A DNA stretch of 30,221 nucleotides from JBHIDQ01 sp046760155. GTDB lineage: Bacteria; Chloroflexota; Dehalococcoidia; Dehalococcoidales; RBG-16-60-22. The stretch is from positions 1 through 30,221 of the forward strand of contig JBHIDQ010000005.1 in the NCBI GenBank assembly GCA_046760155.1. Direction: 5' to 3'. Both the position numbers and the translations under genes were made by a program. Positions 23,289-30,221 of this stretch are shown piece after piece. A model generated the notes under the pieces. It was not told the origin of the DNA. It searched no databases and saw nothing but the letters and a program-made list of their open reading frames with translations. Every line of letters starts with the position of its first letter. Positions within the stretch are counted from its first letter, which is position 1.

Positions 23289-24413
23289 CTAGCCACTTAA
23301 TAGTTTTAACATTTTCTCGGTTGTCTTTAGTCCATGTCCGGTAAATACGGAAATAATGACCTCAGTGGAATTTGATTTTGGCAGGTATTTTTTTATTCCG
23401 GCGATTGTCGCTGCCGCAGTAGGCTCAATGTAGTATCCTTTTCGACACGTTTCTTTTAGTGATTCTTTAATTTCACGCTCACTAACGGCGATAAAATTGC
23501 CCTTGCTCTGCTTGACTGCGGCAACAATCTGTTTCCCTCTAATCGGTTCCGCGATGGCAATTCCTTCAGCAACCGTTTCTTTTTTGTTTATCTTGGGAAT
23601 TTCGGTTAGATTTTCTTGGAAAGCTTGGTACAAAGGAGCGCAGTTTTCCGCCTGCACGGCAATAATTTTAGGTATCTTGGCAATAATTCCAGCCTGCCGA
23701 AGCTCATTAAAACCAATATAAGCCCCTAATAAGAGAGTCCCATTGCCCACCGGTAAAATAACTGTATCGGGAGATTGCCAGCCAAGCTGTTCACAAATTT
23801 CAAAGGCAAATGTTTTAGTTCCCTGAAAGAAGAACGGATTCCAGGAATGACTGGCGTAATAGACTCTTTCCGCTGCTTTCAGAACTGCCTTTGCCGTGTC
23901 CTCTCTATTACCGTGAATTTTATTTAATTTGGCCCCGTAAAGCTGTATTTGGGTCACCTTCGCCACGGCTGTATCTTCGGGAATGAAAATGCGGCAATCA
24001 ATATCGGCTTTGGCGCAGTAAGCTGAGATTGCCGCACCGGCGTTTCCCGAAGAGTCCTCAACGACTTCCTTAATGCCTAGCTCTTTTACCTTGCTGATCA
24101 GAACCGAAGCTCCCCTGTCCTTATAAGACCCGGTAGGGAATAAATGGTCTTGCTTAATCAGAACTGCCTTACCATCAAAATTTGCTTCAGTTAATGGGCT
24201 GAAGCCTTCCTCAAAAGAAACGATATTAGCATCATTTTGGACGGGGATCGCTTCCCGGTATCGCCACATGGTTGGCTTTCTTTGTCCAATTTTGGCTAAA
24301 TCGAAAATTGCCTCAAACTCGATATCCAAAGTAGAACCACAATCGCATTTCCACCTCGGCTCATCCAGTGGGTAAGTCGCCTGGCATTTCGTGCAGATAA
24401 ATTGGTTCATCAT
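23289..24413 (-). CDS. Threonine-synthase-like PLP enzyme with N-terminal zinc-ribbon motif
   Basis: I chose ATG 24413 (or 24410) with GAG upstream, giving MMNQFICTKCQATYPLDEPR and about 374 residues; an in-frame start at 24470 would overlap ridA. The N-terminus carries CxxC...CxC (CTKC and CDC), a zinc-ribbon-like motif known from some threonine synthases. FPTGSYKDRGA has the PLP lysine, EDSSGNAGAAISAYCAKA binds substrate carboxylate, and ILPVGNGTLLLGAYIGF is the phosphate-binding region. It is a fold-type II PLP enzyme: threonine synthase by overall likeness, though a serine/threonine dehydratase or related lyase is possible. The ridA gene 22 nt upstream fits an enzyme that releases reactive enamines. 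It ends at a shared strong terminator. Confidence 0.8.
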   Translation of the reverse strand: MMNQFICTKCQATYPLDEPRWKCDCGSTLDIEFEAIFDLAKIGQRKPTMWRYREAIPVQNDANIVSFEEGFSPLTEANFDGKAVLIKQDHLFPTGSYKDRGASVLISKVKELGIKEVVEDSSGNAGAAISAYCAKADIDCRIFIPEDTAVAKVTQIQLYGAKLNKIHGNREDTAKAVLKAAERVYYASHSWNPFFFQGTKTFAFEICEQLGWQSPDTVILPVGNGTLLLGAYIGFNELRQAGIIAKIPKIIAVQAENCAPLYQAFQENLTEIPKINKKETVAEGIAIAEPIRGKQIVAAVKQSKGNFIAVSEREIKESLKETCRKGYYIEPTAAATIAGIKKYLPKSNSTEVIISVFTGHGLKTTEKMLKLLSG

Positions 24414-24435
24414 TTTCTCGATTACTTTTCCTTGG

Positions 24436-24822
24436 TCAAGATGATTTCTCAAGTGCTGCCACAGCTTCAATCTCGACTTGAAGTCCGTAATGTAAAGTGC
24501 TGGTGGGCACTACGGTACGTGCTGGACGATGCTCACCAAAAAATCGGGCATAGACGGCATTTACCCGAGACCATAATTCGATATCTGTAATGTAAACCGT
24601 AGTTCTAATCACTTGACTTAGGTTAGAACCAGCAGCTTTAAGGATCTCAGATAAGTTGCTTAATACTTGTTCCGTCTGTTCTTCAATCGAGCCATTACGT
24701 TTCTTCCCGGTCTTTGGGTCTATCGGGAGTAGCCCAGAAACATAAACGGTATTATGATGAACTATCGCCTGTGAGTAATGTCCCGCTGGTTTTGGTGCCT
24801 TTTCGGTTAGAATTGCTTTCAT
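24436..24822 (-). CDS. ridA: RidA-family enamine/imine deaminase
   Basis: 128 residues from ATG 24822 (MKAILTEKAPKPAGHYSQAI), preceded by GGGGGTGAT; the longer frame start at 24855 is unlikely. The family features are KPAGHYSQAIVHHNTVYVSG, LPIDPKTGKKRNGSIEEQTE, the conserved arginine in RPART and VEIEAVAAL at the end. RidA hydrolyses 2-aminoacrylate and other enamines made by PLP-dependent dehydratases, protecting other PLP enzymes. The next gene in the operon is such a fold-type II PLP enzyme. The promoter at 24867-24895 contains a palindrome, suggesting regulation. Confidence 0.88.
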   Translation of the reverse strand: MKAILTEKAPKPAGHYSQAIVHHNTVYVSGLLPIDPKTGKKRNGSIEEQTEQVLSNLSEILKAAGSNLSQVIRTTVYITDIELWSRVNAVYARFFGEHRPARTVVPTSTLHYGLQVEIEAVAALEKSS

Positions 24823-24866
24823 TTTACCTATCACCCCCTGTTTCTCTGGTATCAACTGCCGACGCT

Positions 24867-24895
24867 ATTCTGAACTACAGTTCGCTGGCTGTCAA
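24867..24895 (-). promoter_or_regulatory. ridA promoter with palindrome in the spacer
   Basis: On the minus strand TTGACA (24895-24890), a 17-bp spacer, then CAGAAT (24872-24867). The spacer contains the perfect dyad GAACT-AC-AGTTC (24872-24883), well placed for a repressor. The leader would be about 38 nt. Confidence 0.5.
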
Positions 24896-24923
24896 TGCTT
24901 TAATTAATTTCTATTCTATGAGA

Positions 24924-24952
24924 TTGACAAAGTGAACTAAGATGCTTACAGT
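24924..24952 (+). promoter_or_regulatory. Promoter of the amidohydrolase gene
   Basis: TTGACA (24924-24929), a 17-bp spacer, then TACAGT (24947-24952). It is divergent from the ridA promoter, with 28 bp between the two -35 boxes. The leader would be about 76 nt. Confidence 0.5.
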
Positions 24953-25034
24953 GTTGGTTAGTTGGCTATTATAACCATTAGATCTAGCACCGGCTAATAC
25001 TGTTTCTCACCATAAGATTAAGGAGTGAACAAAT

Positions 25035-26351
25035 ATGAGGATAGACATTGTTAATGGAAGTATTGTCACCGGTGATGGGAACTCTTTTCTGGAAAACACT
25101 TCAGTGATCGTTGAAGGCTGCATAATCTCGGAACTGCCAAAGGTCAGATATGTACCATATAACGCTTATGCTGACAAAGTAATCAACGCTAGAGGTGGTT
25201 TAATCATCCCCGGGGTAATTAACATCCATGCCCATGGCGTCGCCTTCGGCTCATTTCAGCCCTGGGCTTTGCCTGGGCTTTCTACGGAAAGGCTTTTATT
25301 TAACCTCAACAATCATCTCCTCCAGGGGACGACGACTATCATGAATACTGATGCCCTGAGTTTCCCTTGGGAGATTGAAGCGATAAACAAGATTCACCCG
25401 GTGAATGTTAAGATGGCTACCATGCATACTCCGGCGCATGTAAAGGCAGCTGAACTCACGCTGGGGCACCAGGTTGAAGAACGGCGTAAAAAGTTCACCG
25501 CGGAAGAAGCGGTAAAATTGGGTGCGGTTGCTTTAGGAGAAGTGGGCTCTCCTGGTACTGCCTATGGCACTAATGAGAAAAGCCTGAGGCTTGGTAAAGT
25601 CATTTCCGCTCGACACGCCTTGGCTTTAGATAAAGCAGTTCTGGCTGGTGATGAAGCGGTGATTGGCAAAGTGCTGGCTGAAGCCGGGCTGGAAGAGGTG
25701 ACGATAGGAGAAGCGAAGAAGCTCGTCGAAGATACCAGTGTCATCCCCGTAGCGGCATGCTGTGATGCCATCAGAGACAGTGTCAATTACGTGAAGAAAC
25801 TGGGCCTATCGGTTCTGGCTCATGCCGAGCCAGGCATGAAGGAGGCGCTTCTTGAAGTTGCCAAAGAAATAGGCCCTAAACTTATTGCCGTTCACGTAAA
25901 CCATAGCTTTACCCCGGAAGAAATGGTCAATTTTGCCAAAGAGCTTAAAGGCTTAGGGGCTACTATTGAGATTATTACCGCCGACTCATTTGGCGCTAGG
26001 CAGGTTGAGCCCAGCCCTGAGGGGACTTTCGCCCTGTTAAAAGAAGGCTTGGTGGACGTGATTACCACCGACTTTTCGGGAGGCTACCACGACCCCATTT
26101 TGCTTGTCCTGCAGAAGGCGATTGAAAAAGGGATAATTACCTTACCACGGGCGATTCAACTAGCGACAAGTGCTCCAGCAAGAATAATCCCGTTGGTGGC
26201 GCCAAATCGGGGTATTATTGAGCCGGGAAGAGTCGCTGACTTATGCATCGTGGACAGAGAGGATATCGCCAAAGTCAGACATGTCATCATTGGGGGAAGG
26301 ACAGTGGTTGAAGACGGCAGGATTGTCGTTGGGGCCGACAAGCTTATTTAG
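25035..26351 (+). CDS. Amidohydrolase-superfamily metal-dependent hydrolase
   Basis: 438 residues; AAGGAGTGA 7 nt before ATG 25035 fixes the start. The N-terminal beta domain (VNGSIVTGDGNSFLENTSVI) and the C-terminal GIIEPGRVADLCIVDRED...VIIGGRTVVEDGRIV enclose a TIM barrel. Metal-site candidates are the HxH of GVINIHAHG, Glu in LGEVGSPG, His in LAHAEPG, His in AVHVNHS and Asp in TTDFSGG. It should hydrolyse a C-N or related bond in a small cyclic or linear amide. The GEVG element recalls enamidase of nicotinate fermentation, but I cannot assign a substrate. It stands alone between the ridA promoter region and a convergent MFS gene. Confidence 0.82.
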   Translation: MRIDIVNGSIVTGDGNSFLENTSVIVEGCIISELPKVRYVPYNAYADKVINARGGLIIPGVINIHAHGVAFGSFQPWALPGLSTERLLFNLNNHLLQGTTTIMNTDALSFPWEIEAINKIHPVNVKMATMHTPAHVKAAELTLGHQVEERRKKFTAEEAVKLGAVALGEVGSPGTAYGTNEKSLRLGKVISARHALALDKAVLAGDEAVIGKVLAEAGLEEVTIGEAKKLVEDTSVIPVAACCDAIRDSVNYVKKLGLSVLAHAEPGMKEALLEVAKEIGPKLIAVHVNHSFTPEEMVNFAKELKGLGATIEIITADSFGARQVEPSPEGTFALLKEGLVDVITTDFSGGYHDPILLVLQKAIEKGIITLPRAIQLATSAPARIIPLVAPNRGIIEPGRVADLCIVDREDIAKVRHVIIGGRTVVEDGRIVVGADKLI

Positions 26352-26387
26352 TGAAACAATTTTCCCCCGGGTTGACTATAGTGCGTA

Positions 26388-27617
26388 TTAACTCTGTTTC
26401 TGGCGCTTAACTAGTATCCTCAGATAAGCCATAGCGGCCAGAAGTAAACAGAGTGAAGCCGATAAGTAAAAAACAGCCGATAACCCCAGACTATCAGCTA
26501 AAGAGCCAGAAATCAGAGGACCCAATATCATTCCTACTGAATAGGCTGCTTGATAGACTCCCATTGCGGTTGCCCGCTGCTGCGGCGCCACTGCCTGAAT
26601 GCTTAAGGCCATCAAAATGGTGCTGAGTACACCTCTACCCAATCCATTGACTACCATAATTGTCTTGAGTACATTTACACTATGAATAAGAGGAACAGAA
26701 AATATGGCACTACCCATCAATACCGCCCCTAACAGGATGGTAAACGAGCTACCCCACCGTTTGGCTACCGGCGCAACGATTAAGGCCGCCACCGCTGATG
26801 AGGCTAGAGTTAGCATGGTAATAATACCTAGGTCGGCACTGGAAGCGCCAATTTGATCAGCATATACCGGTATAAATCCAAAGAGACCAGCCCAGTTGGC
26901 AAACTGGGCGAGAATGCCCATGAATGAAACCATGAGGAGCGGTGGGAAGGTGGCTATTAGTTTGAATCGCTTCCAGGAGACTGGTTCAGCTTGAGATAAG
27001 AAGGGTTCCTGGGACGATAGGAGCGCAATCAGCCCCGCAATTCCGAGCAAAGTTGCTCCCCAAAAGGTGTAACTTGATCCCCATGCTTCGGCGATTACCC
27101 CACCACAAGCGGTAGCCACTACTATCGCAGTACCTTGCACAAAATTGATGATGCCAATCGCTCTCCTTGTACTTTCTGGAGGATAGTAGGCAGTAAAGTA
27201 CACGGTGAAGGTAACCCAGGTGGCAGCCCCGATTCCAGTAATGATTCGGGCTAGAAAAAGAAACCAGGGGTTGGGTGCCAAACCGAGTCCTAAGGCACCT
27301 ACGGAAGCGGTCGCGATTCCCCCCGCCAATAAGAGCCTTCGCCTAGTAATGGCATCGAATAATAGCCCTACCGGTATCCGTAAAAGTAGTTGGGGCATGG
27401 CATAAGACGCAACAATGACGCCAACCATAGACAAGCTGGAGCCGAGTGACTGGGCATATACTGGCAGGATTGGTACGTAAAGATAAAGGGCAGTCCAGAA
27501 GAAAAAAGTAGCCGCACAGAAAAAGAAAATGTACTTACGATTAATTAGTAGCAGTTCAGCAGAAGCTGACTTTTCTACAAACGACTCCGGAGGCTCATTT
27601 CGCTCAATGTCCGACAT
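26388..27617 (-). CDS. Major facilitator superfamily transporter
   Basis: A 409-residue protein with about 12 hydrophobic segments and a long cytoplasmic N-terminus (MSDIERNEPPESFVEKSASAE) before the first helix. The loop after helix 2, LLRIPVGLLFDAITRRRLLL, is the MFS motif A (GxLaDrxGrR) with a variant Phe-Asp. Loss of hydrophobicity near the middle (SSQEPFLSQAEPVSWKRFKL) is the usual central loop. It is probably a drug/metabolite:H+ antiporter-type exporter; the substrate is unknown. No Shine-Dalgarno precedes ATG 27617, and a TATAAT lies 8 nt upstream, so a leaderless transcript is possible. It follows the initiator tRNA on the same strand. Confidence 0.85.
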   Translation of the reverse strand: MSDIERNEPPESFVEKSASAELLLINRKYIFFFCAATFFFWTALYLYVPILPVYAQSLGSSLSMVGVIVASYAMPQLLLRIPVGLLFDAITRRRLLLAGGIATASVGALGLGLAPNPWFLFLARIITGIGAATWVTFTVYFTAYYPPESTRRAIGIINFVQGTAIVVATACGGVIAEAWGSSYTFWGATLLGIAGLIALLSSQEPFLSQAEPVSWKRFKLIATFPPLLMVSFMGILAQFANWAGLFGFIPVYADQIGASSADLGIITMLTLASSAVAALIVAPVAKRWGSSFTILLGAVLMGSAIFSVPLIHSVNVLKTIMVVNGLGRGVLSTILMALSIQAVAPQQRATAMGVYQAAYSVGMILGPLISGSLADSLGLSAVFYLSASLCLLLAAMAYLRILVKRQKQS

Positions 27618-27625
27618 AAGTTAAT

Positions 27626-27631
27626 ATTATA
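27626..27631 (-). promoter_or_regulatory. Perfect -10 box 8 nt before the MFS start
   Basis: TATAAT on the minus strand (27631-27626) with 8 nt to the ATG at 27617. The -35 region is poor. The expected RNA start is at or within 2 nt of the start codon. Confidence 0.35.
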
Positions 27632-27683
27632 GTATAGATGTAGTGAGTAAGAGAGGGCAGAATGGGTTGGCAAAAGTATGGAA

Positions 27684-27758
27684 TGGTAGCGGGGGTTGGA
27701 TTCGAACCAACGACCTTCGGGTTATGAGCCCGACGAGCTTCCACTGCTCCACCCCGCG
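27684..27758 (-). tRNA. Initiator tRNA-fMet (anticodon CAT)
   Basis: 75 nt including an encoded CCA. The cloverleaf is complete: acceptor CGCGGGG/CCCCGCT, D stem GAGC/GCTC, anticodon arm TCGGG-CTCATAA-CCCGA, variable AGGTC, and T arm GTTGG-TTCGAAT-CCAAC. Position 1-72 is a C-T mismatch and the anticodon stem has three consecutive G-C pairs; both mark a bacterial initiator rather than an elongator tRNA-Met. The D loop is short (7 nt). Confidence 0.95.
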
Positions 27759-27774
27759 TTGATATAACATTTTT

Positions 27775-27804
27775 AGTATAATTCTGATTGGATGGGGGTG
27801 TCAA
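27775..27804 (-). promoter_or_regulatory. Promoter of the initiator tRNA
   Basis: On the minus strand TTGACA (27804-27799), an 18-bp spacer, then TATACT (27780-27775). Transcription would begin near 27768, about 10 nt before the mature tRNA 5' end. Confidence 0.7.
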
Positions 27805-27828
27805 GCCGCTTGAAAGTCACTTTAAACA

Positions 27829-27857
27829 TTGACCAAATAAAATAAATAGGTTAGACT
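27829..27857 (+). promoter_or_regulatory. Promoter of the DUF72 gene, leaderless type
   Basis: TTGACC (27829-27834), a 17-bp spacer, then TAGACT (27852-27857). Only 7 nt separate the -10 box from ATG 27865, so the RNA should begin at the A of the start codon. No Shine-Dalgarno is present. Confidence 0.5.
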
Positions 27858-27864
27858 AAAGACA

Positions 27865-28632
27865 ATGTTATACCTTGGGACTTCAGGGTTTAGCTATGAT
27901 GACTGGGTAGGAAATTTCTACCCGATAGGTATGCCCAAGCGGGAATGGTTGACCTACTATGCCCGTGAATTTAATACCTGTGAGATAAACTCGACCTACT
28001 ATGCTTTACCGAAACCGTCAAACCTAAAAGCGATGGCGGAGAAAACTGATGAAGGCTTTCTATTTTCGATTAAGGCGAATCAGGAAATGACCCACAAACG
28101 GGAAGATAACGCACCAATTTTTGAGGCTTTTGGTGAGGTATTAGCGTCTATCGTTGATACCGGAAAGTTAGGTTGTGTTCTAGCTCAGTTCCCCTATAGT
28201 TTTGAGTTTAATCAGCGCAACTGGGATTACCTCGAGCTGTTTAAAGAACGATTGGGGGAGTTGCCGACAGTGATTGAGTTCCGTAATGCCCGGTGGCTGA
28301 GGAAAGAAGTGTTTGACTGGCTTCGTCAGCATGATTTAGGCTTCTGTTGTGTTGATGAACCACCGTTACCCAATCTTTTGCCGCCACTAGCCGAGACAAC
28401 AAGTAAGATCGGCTATGTCCGTTTTCACGGGCGAAATAGCGCCAAGTGGTGGCAACATGAGCAGGCCTATGAGAGGTACGATTACAGCTATTCCCCAGAA
28501 GAGCTCAGTGAGTGGCTGCCTAAGATTCACAAACTTGATCGTGTCACCGAAAAAACTTTTATTTTTGCCAATAATCACTGGCGTGGACAATCAATCGGTA
28601 CCATTCGCCAGCTGCGGGTGATGCTGGACTAA
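27865..28632 (+). CDS. DUF72 (YecE-like) family protein
   Basis: A 255-residue protein starting MLYLGTSGFSYDDWVGNFYP, the characteristic DUF72 N-terminus. It continues with the family segments EINSTYYALP, FLFSIKANQEMTHKR, QFPYSFEFNQRNWDYLE, VIEFRNARWL and YVRFHGRN. The fold is a TIM barrel; the biochemical role is unknown, and a nucleic-acid link has been suggested for relatives. Length is normal. The lack of a ribosome site together with a -10 box 7 nt upstream points to leaderless translation. The gene is probably monocistronic: the DksA-like gene 121 nt downstream has its own promoter. Confidence 0.88.
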   Translation: MLYLGTSGFSYDDWVGNFYPIGMPKREWLTYYAREFNTCEINSTYYALPKPSNLKAMAEKTDEGFLFSIKANQEMTHKREDNAPIFEAFGEVLASIVDTGKLGCVLAQFPYSFEFNQRNWDYLELFKERLGELPTVIEFRNARWLRKEVFDWLRQHDLGFCCVDEPPLPNLLPPLAETTSKIGYVRFHGRNSAKWWQHEQAYERYDYSYSPEELSEWLPKIHKLDRVTEKTFIFANNHWRGQSIGTIRQLRVMLD

Positions 28633-28656
28633 ACTGCCCCGCCTGCCATTGCTTTC

Positions 28657-28684
28657 TTGAGTAACATTAGTATAATGGTATAAT
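28657..28684 (+). promoter_or_regulatory. Promoter of the DksA-like/lspA/RluD operon
   Basis: TTGAGT (28657-28662), a 16-bp spacer, then TATAAT (28679-28684). A second TATAAT overlaps just upstream (28671-28676). The leader is about 62 nt and ends in AGTAGGGGGAAG before ATG 28754. Confidence 0.6.
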
Positions 28685-28753
28685 AACATATACCTGAACC
28701 AAAATAAGAAAATTAGAGACAACCTATCTTAAACTTGAGAGTAGGGGGAAGAA

Positions 28754-29134
28754 ATGACAACTAATTTCAATATACTTCGTTCTCGTTTGGAGAGTGAGCG
28801 AAAGCGTTTGCTTGGGGAACTGGAGCAACTGCAAGCTAGCGCTAGTCCCAAAGATGAAAGAAGGGAAGGTAGCCCTTTTGGCAAAAGGGAGGAGGAGGCT
28901 ACGGAGACTCTCGAGTTAGAGAAGCGGTTGGTCTTGGAGAAGCGTATCAAGGAGCAATTGGCTGACATGGAGCATGCTTTACATAAATTTGACGAAGGCA
29001 CCTACGGCTTATGTGATAATTGTGGTCAACCGATAGACCCCGCCCGATTAGAGGCACTCCCCCAAGCAAGTTTGTGCATGCAATGTAAAGCTCAGCAGGC
29101 AAAGAATGCGAAAGGTAAATCACCCCCAGGCTAA
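28754..29134 (+). CDS. DksA/TraR-family C4 zinc-finger protein
   Basis: A 126-residue protein. The N-terminal two-thirds is a charged helical hairpin (RLESERKRLLGELEQLQA ... LEKRLVLEKRIKEQLADMEH). The C-terminus has the zinc finger C87-x2-C90-x17-C108-x2-C111 (LCDNCGQPIDPARLEALPQ then ASLCMQC). DksA-like proteins act in the RNA-polymerase secondary channel, but many short C4 homologues lack proven activity. A strong GGGGGAAG ribosome site supports the start. The lspA gene starts 29 nt before this stop codon in another frame, so the two are co-translated, and an RluD-type gene follows. Confidence 0.88.
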   Translation: MTTNFNILRSRLESERKRLLGELEQLQASASPKDERREGSPFGKREEEATETLELEKRLVLEKRIKEQLADMEHALHKFDEGTYGLCDNCGQPIDPARLEALPQASLCMQCKAQQAKNAKGKSPPG

Positions 29135-29603
29135 GTGGCGGAGTGTGGTCTTTCTACTTATCGGATTACTCATCGTGGTTGCTGACCAGCTCAGCAAAGC
29201 ATGGATAAGGACTAATCTCGTTGAGGGGCAATCGTTATTTGAGCTGGGGTTTTTTCGCCTAACCCACGTCCACAATACTGGTGCTGCCTTTGGCTTATTC
29301 CCAGGTCAATCATTCATTCTCACCATTATTGCTATCGTGGCGATTACCATTATTTTGGTCTACGCTTTTATCAGTTCTCGTTACTTTCCCTGGCTTGATA
29401 GTAGGCTGGGCAGACTGGCTCTTGGCCTGGTTTTTGGCGGCACGGTGGGTAACCTGATTGACCGGCTTCGCCTTGGCTATGTTACCGACTTCATTGATTT
29501 TGGTTATTGGCCGGCGTTTAACATTGCTGATTCCTCGGTAACTATTGGTGTTATCATATTTGCTTACTCCCTCCTCCGCTCGACTCAGGCCGAGAAACAC
29601 TGA
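29106..29603 (+). CDS. lspA: Lipoprotein signal peptidase (signal peptidase II)
   Basis: A 165-residue, four-helix membrane aspartyl protease. Helix 1 is VVFLLIGLLIVVADQLSKAW, with the conserved DQxSK. HVHNTGAAFGLF is the conserved external segment. FGGTVGNLIDRLRLGYVTDF and FNIADSSVTIG supply the catalytic aspartates D128 and D142. It cleaves the signal peptide of diacylglyceryl-modified prolipoproteins at the cytoplasmic membrane. The ATG at 29106 lies inside the DksA-like frame; a later start would lose little of the N-terminal tail, so the exact start is open. An RluD-type synthase starts 2 nt after its stop, an lspA-rluD order also found in Firmicutes. Confidence 0.92.
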   Translation: MRKVNHPQAKWRSVVFLLIGLLIVVADQLSKAWIRTNLVEGQSLFELGFFRLTHVHNTGAAFGLFPGQSFILTIIAIVAITIILVYAFISSRYFPWLDSRLGRLALGLVFGGTVGNLIDRLRLGYVTDFIDFGYWPAFNIADSSVTIGVIIFAYSLLRSTQAEKH

Positions 29604-29604
29604 G

Positions 29605-30221
29605 ATGAACAAAACTTATCGCTTTGTGGCGGACAAGCTAGGGACTCGTCTCGATAAGTTTGTTGGTGAAAAGTGTCTAGAGCTCTCCCGAACCCAGGCG
29701 CAAAAGCTTATTGCTGATGGCCACATTACGGTCAATGGCCAAGCTGCCAAGCCAAGCCTTAAGCTTGAGATTGGCGATAAAATAGACATTATCATACCCC
29801 CCACGCCGCCCAGTCCCTTGTCGCCGGAGGCAATCCCGCTTAATATCCTTTATGAAGATGACGATTTGCTCGTCATCGATAAGCCGGCTGGGCTGGCGGT
29901 ACACCCGGCACCGGGGCATCCCGACCACACTCTGGTTAATGCTATCCTGTCTCATTTTCCTCACCTAGCTTCGATTAGTGACTCATTACGACCGGGGATT
30001 GTACATCGCTTAGACAAGGATACTTCAGGCGTAATGCTGGTAGCGAAAAACCGAGTAGCTCAGTTAAACCTGATAAACCAGTTCAAAACTCGTGCTATCG
30101 TCAAGGCTTATCTGGTATTGGTCAAGGGGAGGCTTACCCCGGAGCGTGGTATTATTGAGGCGGCGGTTGGCCGTGACCCACGTAATCGGAAGCGCATGGC
30201 GGTAGTGACCGAGGGCAGGGA
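29605..30221 (+). CDS. rluD: RluD-type 23S rRNA pseudouridine synthase, 3' end beyond window
   Basis: The frame is open from ATG 29605 to the window end; 205 codons are visible. An N-terminal S4 RNA-binding domain (TRLDKFVGEKCLELSRTQAQ to ITVNGQ) precedes the catalytic domain, with ILYEDDDLLVIDKPAGLAVH and the active-site HRLDKDTSG. VKAYLVLVKG follows. It should convert uridines in 23S rRNA to pseudouridine; which positions cannot be told. The start lies 2 nt after the lspA stop, with weak ribosome-site sequence, so translation is probably coupled. About a third of the usual 300-330 residues lies outside the window. Confidence 0.88.
   Translation, partial: MNKTYRFVADKLGTRLDKFVGEKCLELSRTQAQKLIADGHITVNGQAAKPSLKLEIGDKIDIIIPPTPPSPLSPEAIPLNILYEDDDLLVIDKPAGLAVHPAPGHPDHTLVNAILSHFPHLASISDSLRPGIVHRLDKDTSGVMLVAKNRVAQLNLINQFKTRAIVKAYLVLVKGRLTPERGIIEAAVGRDPRNRKRMAVVTEGR

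Noticed and set aside
1..30221. CRISPR arrays, insertion sequences, integrase or attachment sites
   Set aside because: No regularly spaced direct repeats, transposase or integrase motifs, or duplicated tRNA 3' ends were found; the tRNA at 27684-27758 has no repeated segment nearby that I could see.

Overview
The window looks like a chromosomal segment of an anaerobic or facultatively anaerobic bacterium of the Chloroflexota, probably close to Dehalococcoidia. This is an inference from gene content, not from a marker phylogeny. The pointers are a DUF1616 protein beside a GT-C-like membrane protein, a four-subunit PorGDAB-type 2-oxoacid:ferredoxin oxidoreductase, two enolase-superfamily sugar-acid dehydratase-like enzymes, a LarA-type racemase, and many short convergent and divergent operons. 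No phage, transposon, CRISPR or plasmid genes were seen.

Region by region. (1) 1-2356, minus strand: a glycan or nucleotide-sugar operon under a near-perfect sigma-70 promoter, with gmd, a cupin and a SAM methyltransferase cut by the window edge. (2) 2602-5251, plus strand: a DUF1616 membrane-anchored protein, a GT-C-like polytopic membrane protein and a two-helix small protein. (3) 5381-8728: an acyl-CoA synthetase-like AMP-forming enzyme with an aberrant P-loop, then a cupin and an alpha/beta hydrolase on the minus strand and a second cupin on the plus strand. (4) 8836-11699, plus: porGDAB. It runs tail-to-tail into (5) 14947-11751, minus: E1alpha, E1beta and E2 of a 2-oxoacid dehydrogenase complex. 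(6) 15188-17877, plus: a galactonate-dehydratase-like enolase-superfamily enzyme translationally coupled to a fumarate-reductase-like flavoprotein. (7) 20823-17946, minus: a split UxaA/SuyAB-type hydro-lyase (SAF subunit plus large subunit) and a LarA-type nickel racemase. Divergent from it is (8) 21044-23236, plus: a D-2-hydroxyacid dehydrogenase and a second enolase-superfamily enzyme, closed by a strong bidirectional terminator. (9) 24822-23289, minus: RidA and a threonine-synthase-like PLP enzyme. (10) 25035-26351, plus: an amidohydrolase. (11) 26388-27617, minus: an MFS transporter, then an initiator tRNA. (12) 27865 to the end, plus: DUF72, a DksA-like zinc-finger protein, lspA and an RluD-type pseudouridine synthase cut by the window edge.

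Taken together, 8.8-24.8 kb reads as a catabolic island for hydroxy-acids or sugar acids. Enolase-superfamily and UxaA-type enzymes would remove water (or sulfite, if the split enzyme is SuyAB-like). The LarA-type protein would set 2-hydroxy stereochemistry, and the CtBP/SlcC-like dehydrogenase would interconvert hydroxy- and oxo-acids. The two alternative oxidative decarboxylation systems would feed acyl-CoA into metabolism. The substrate cannot be read from the sequence. The most notable points are the combination of LarA, split UxaA and a D-hydroxyacid dehydrogenase; the altered P-loop of the AMP-forming enzyme; and four genes without a Shine-Dalgarno whose -10 boxes sit only 7-9 nt before the start codon, which suggests leaderless mRNAs.
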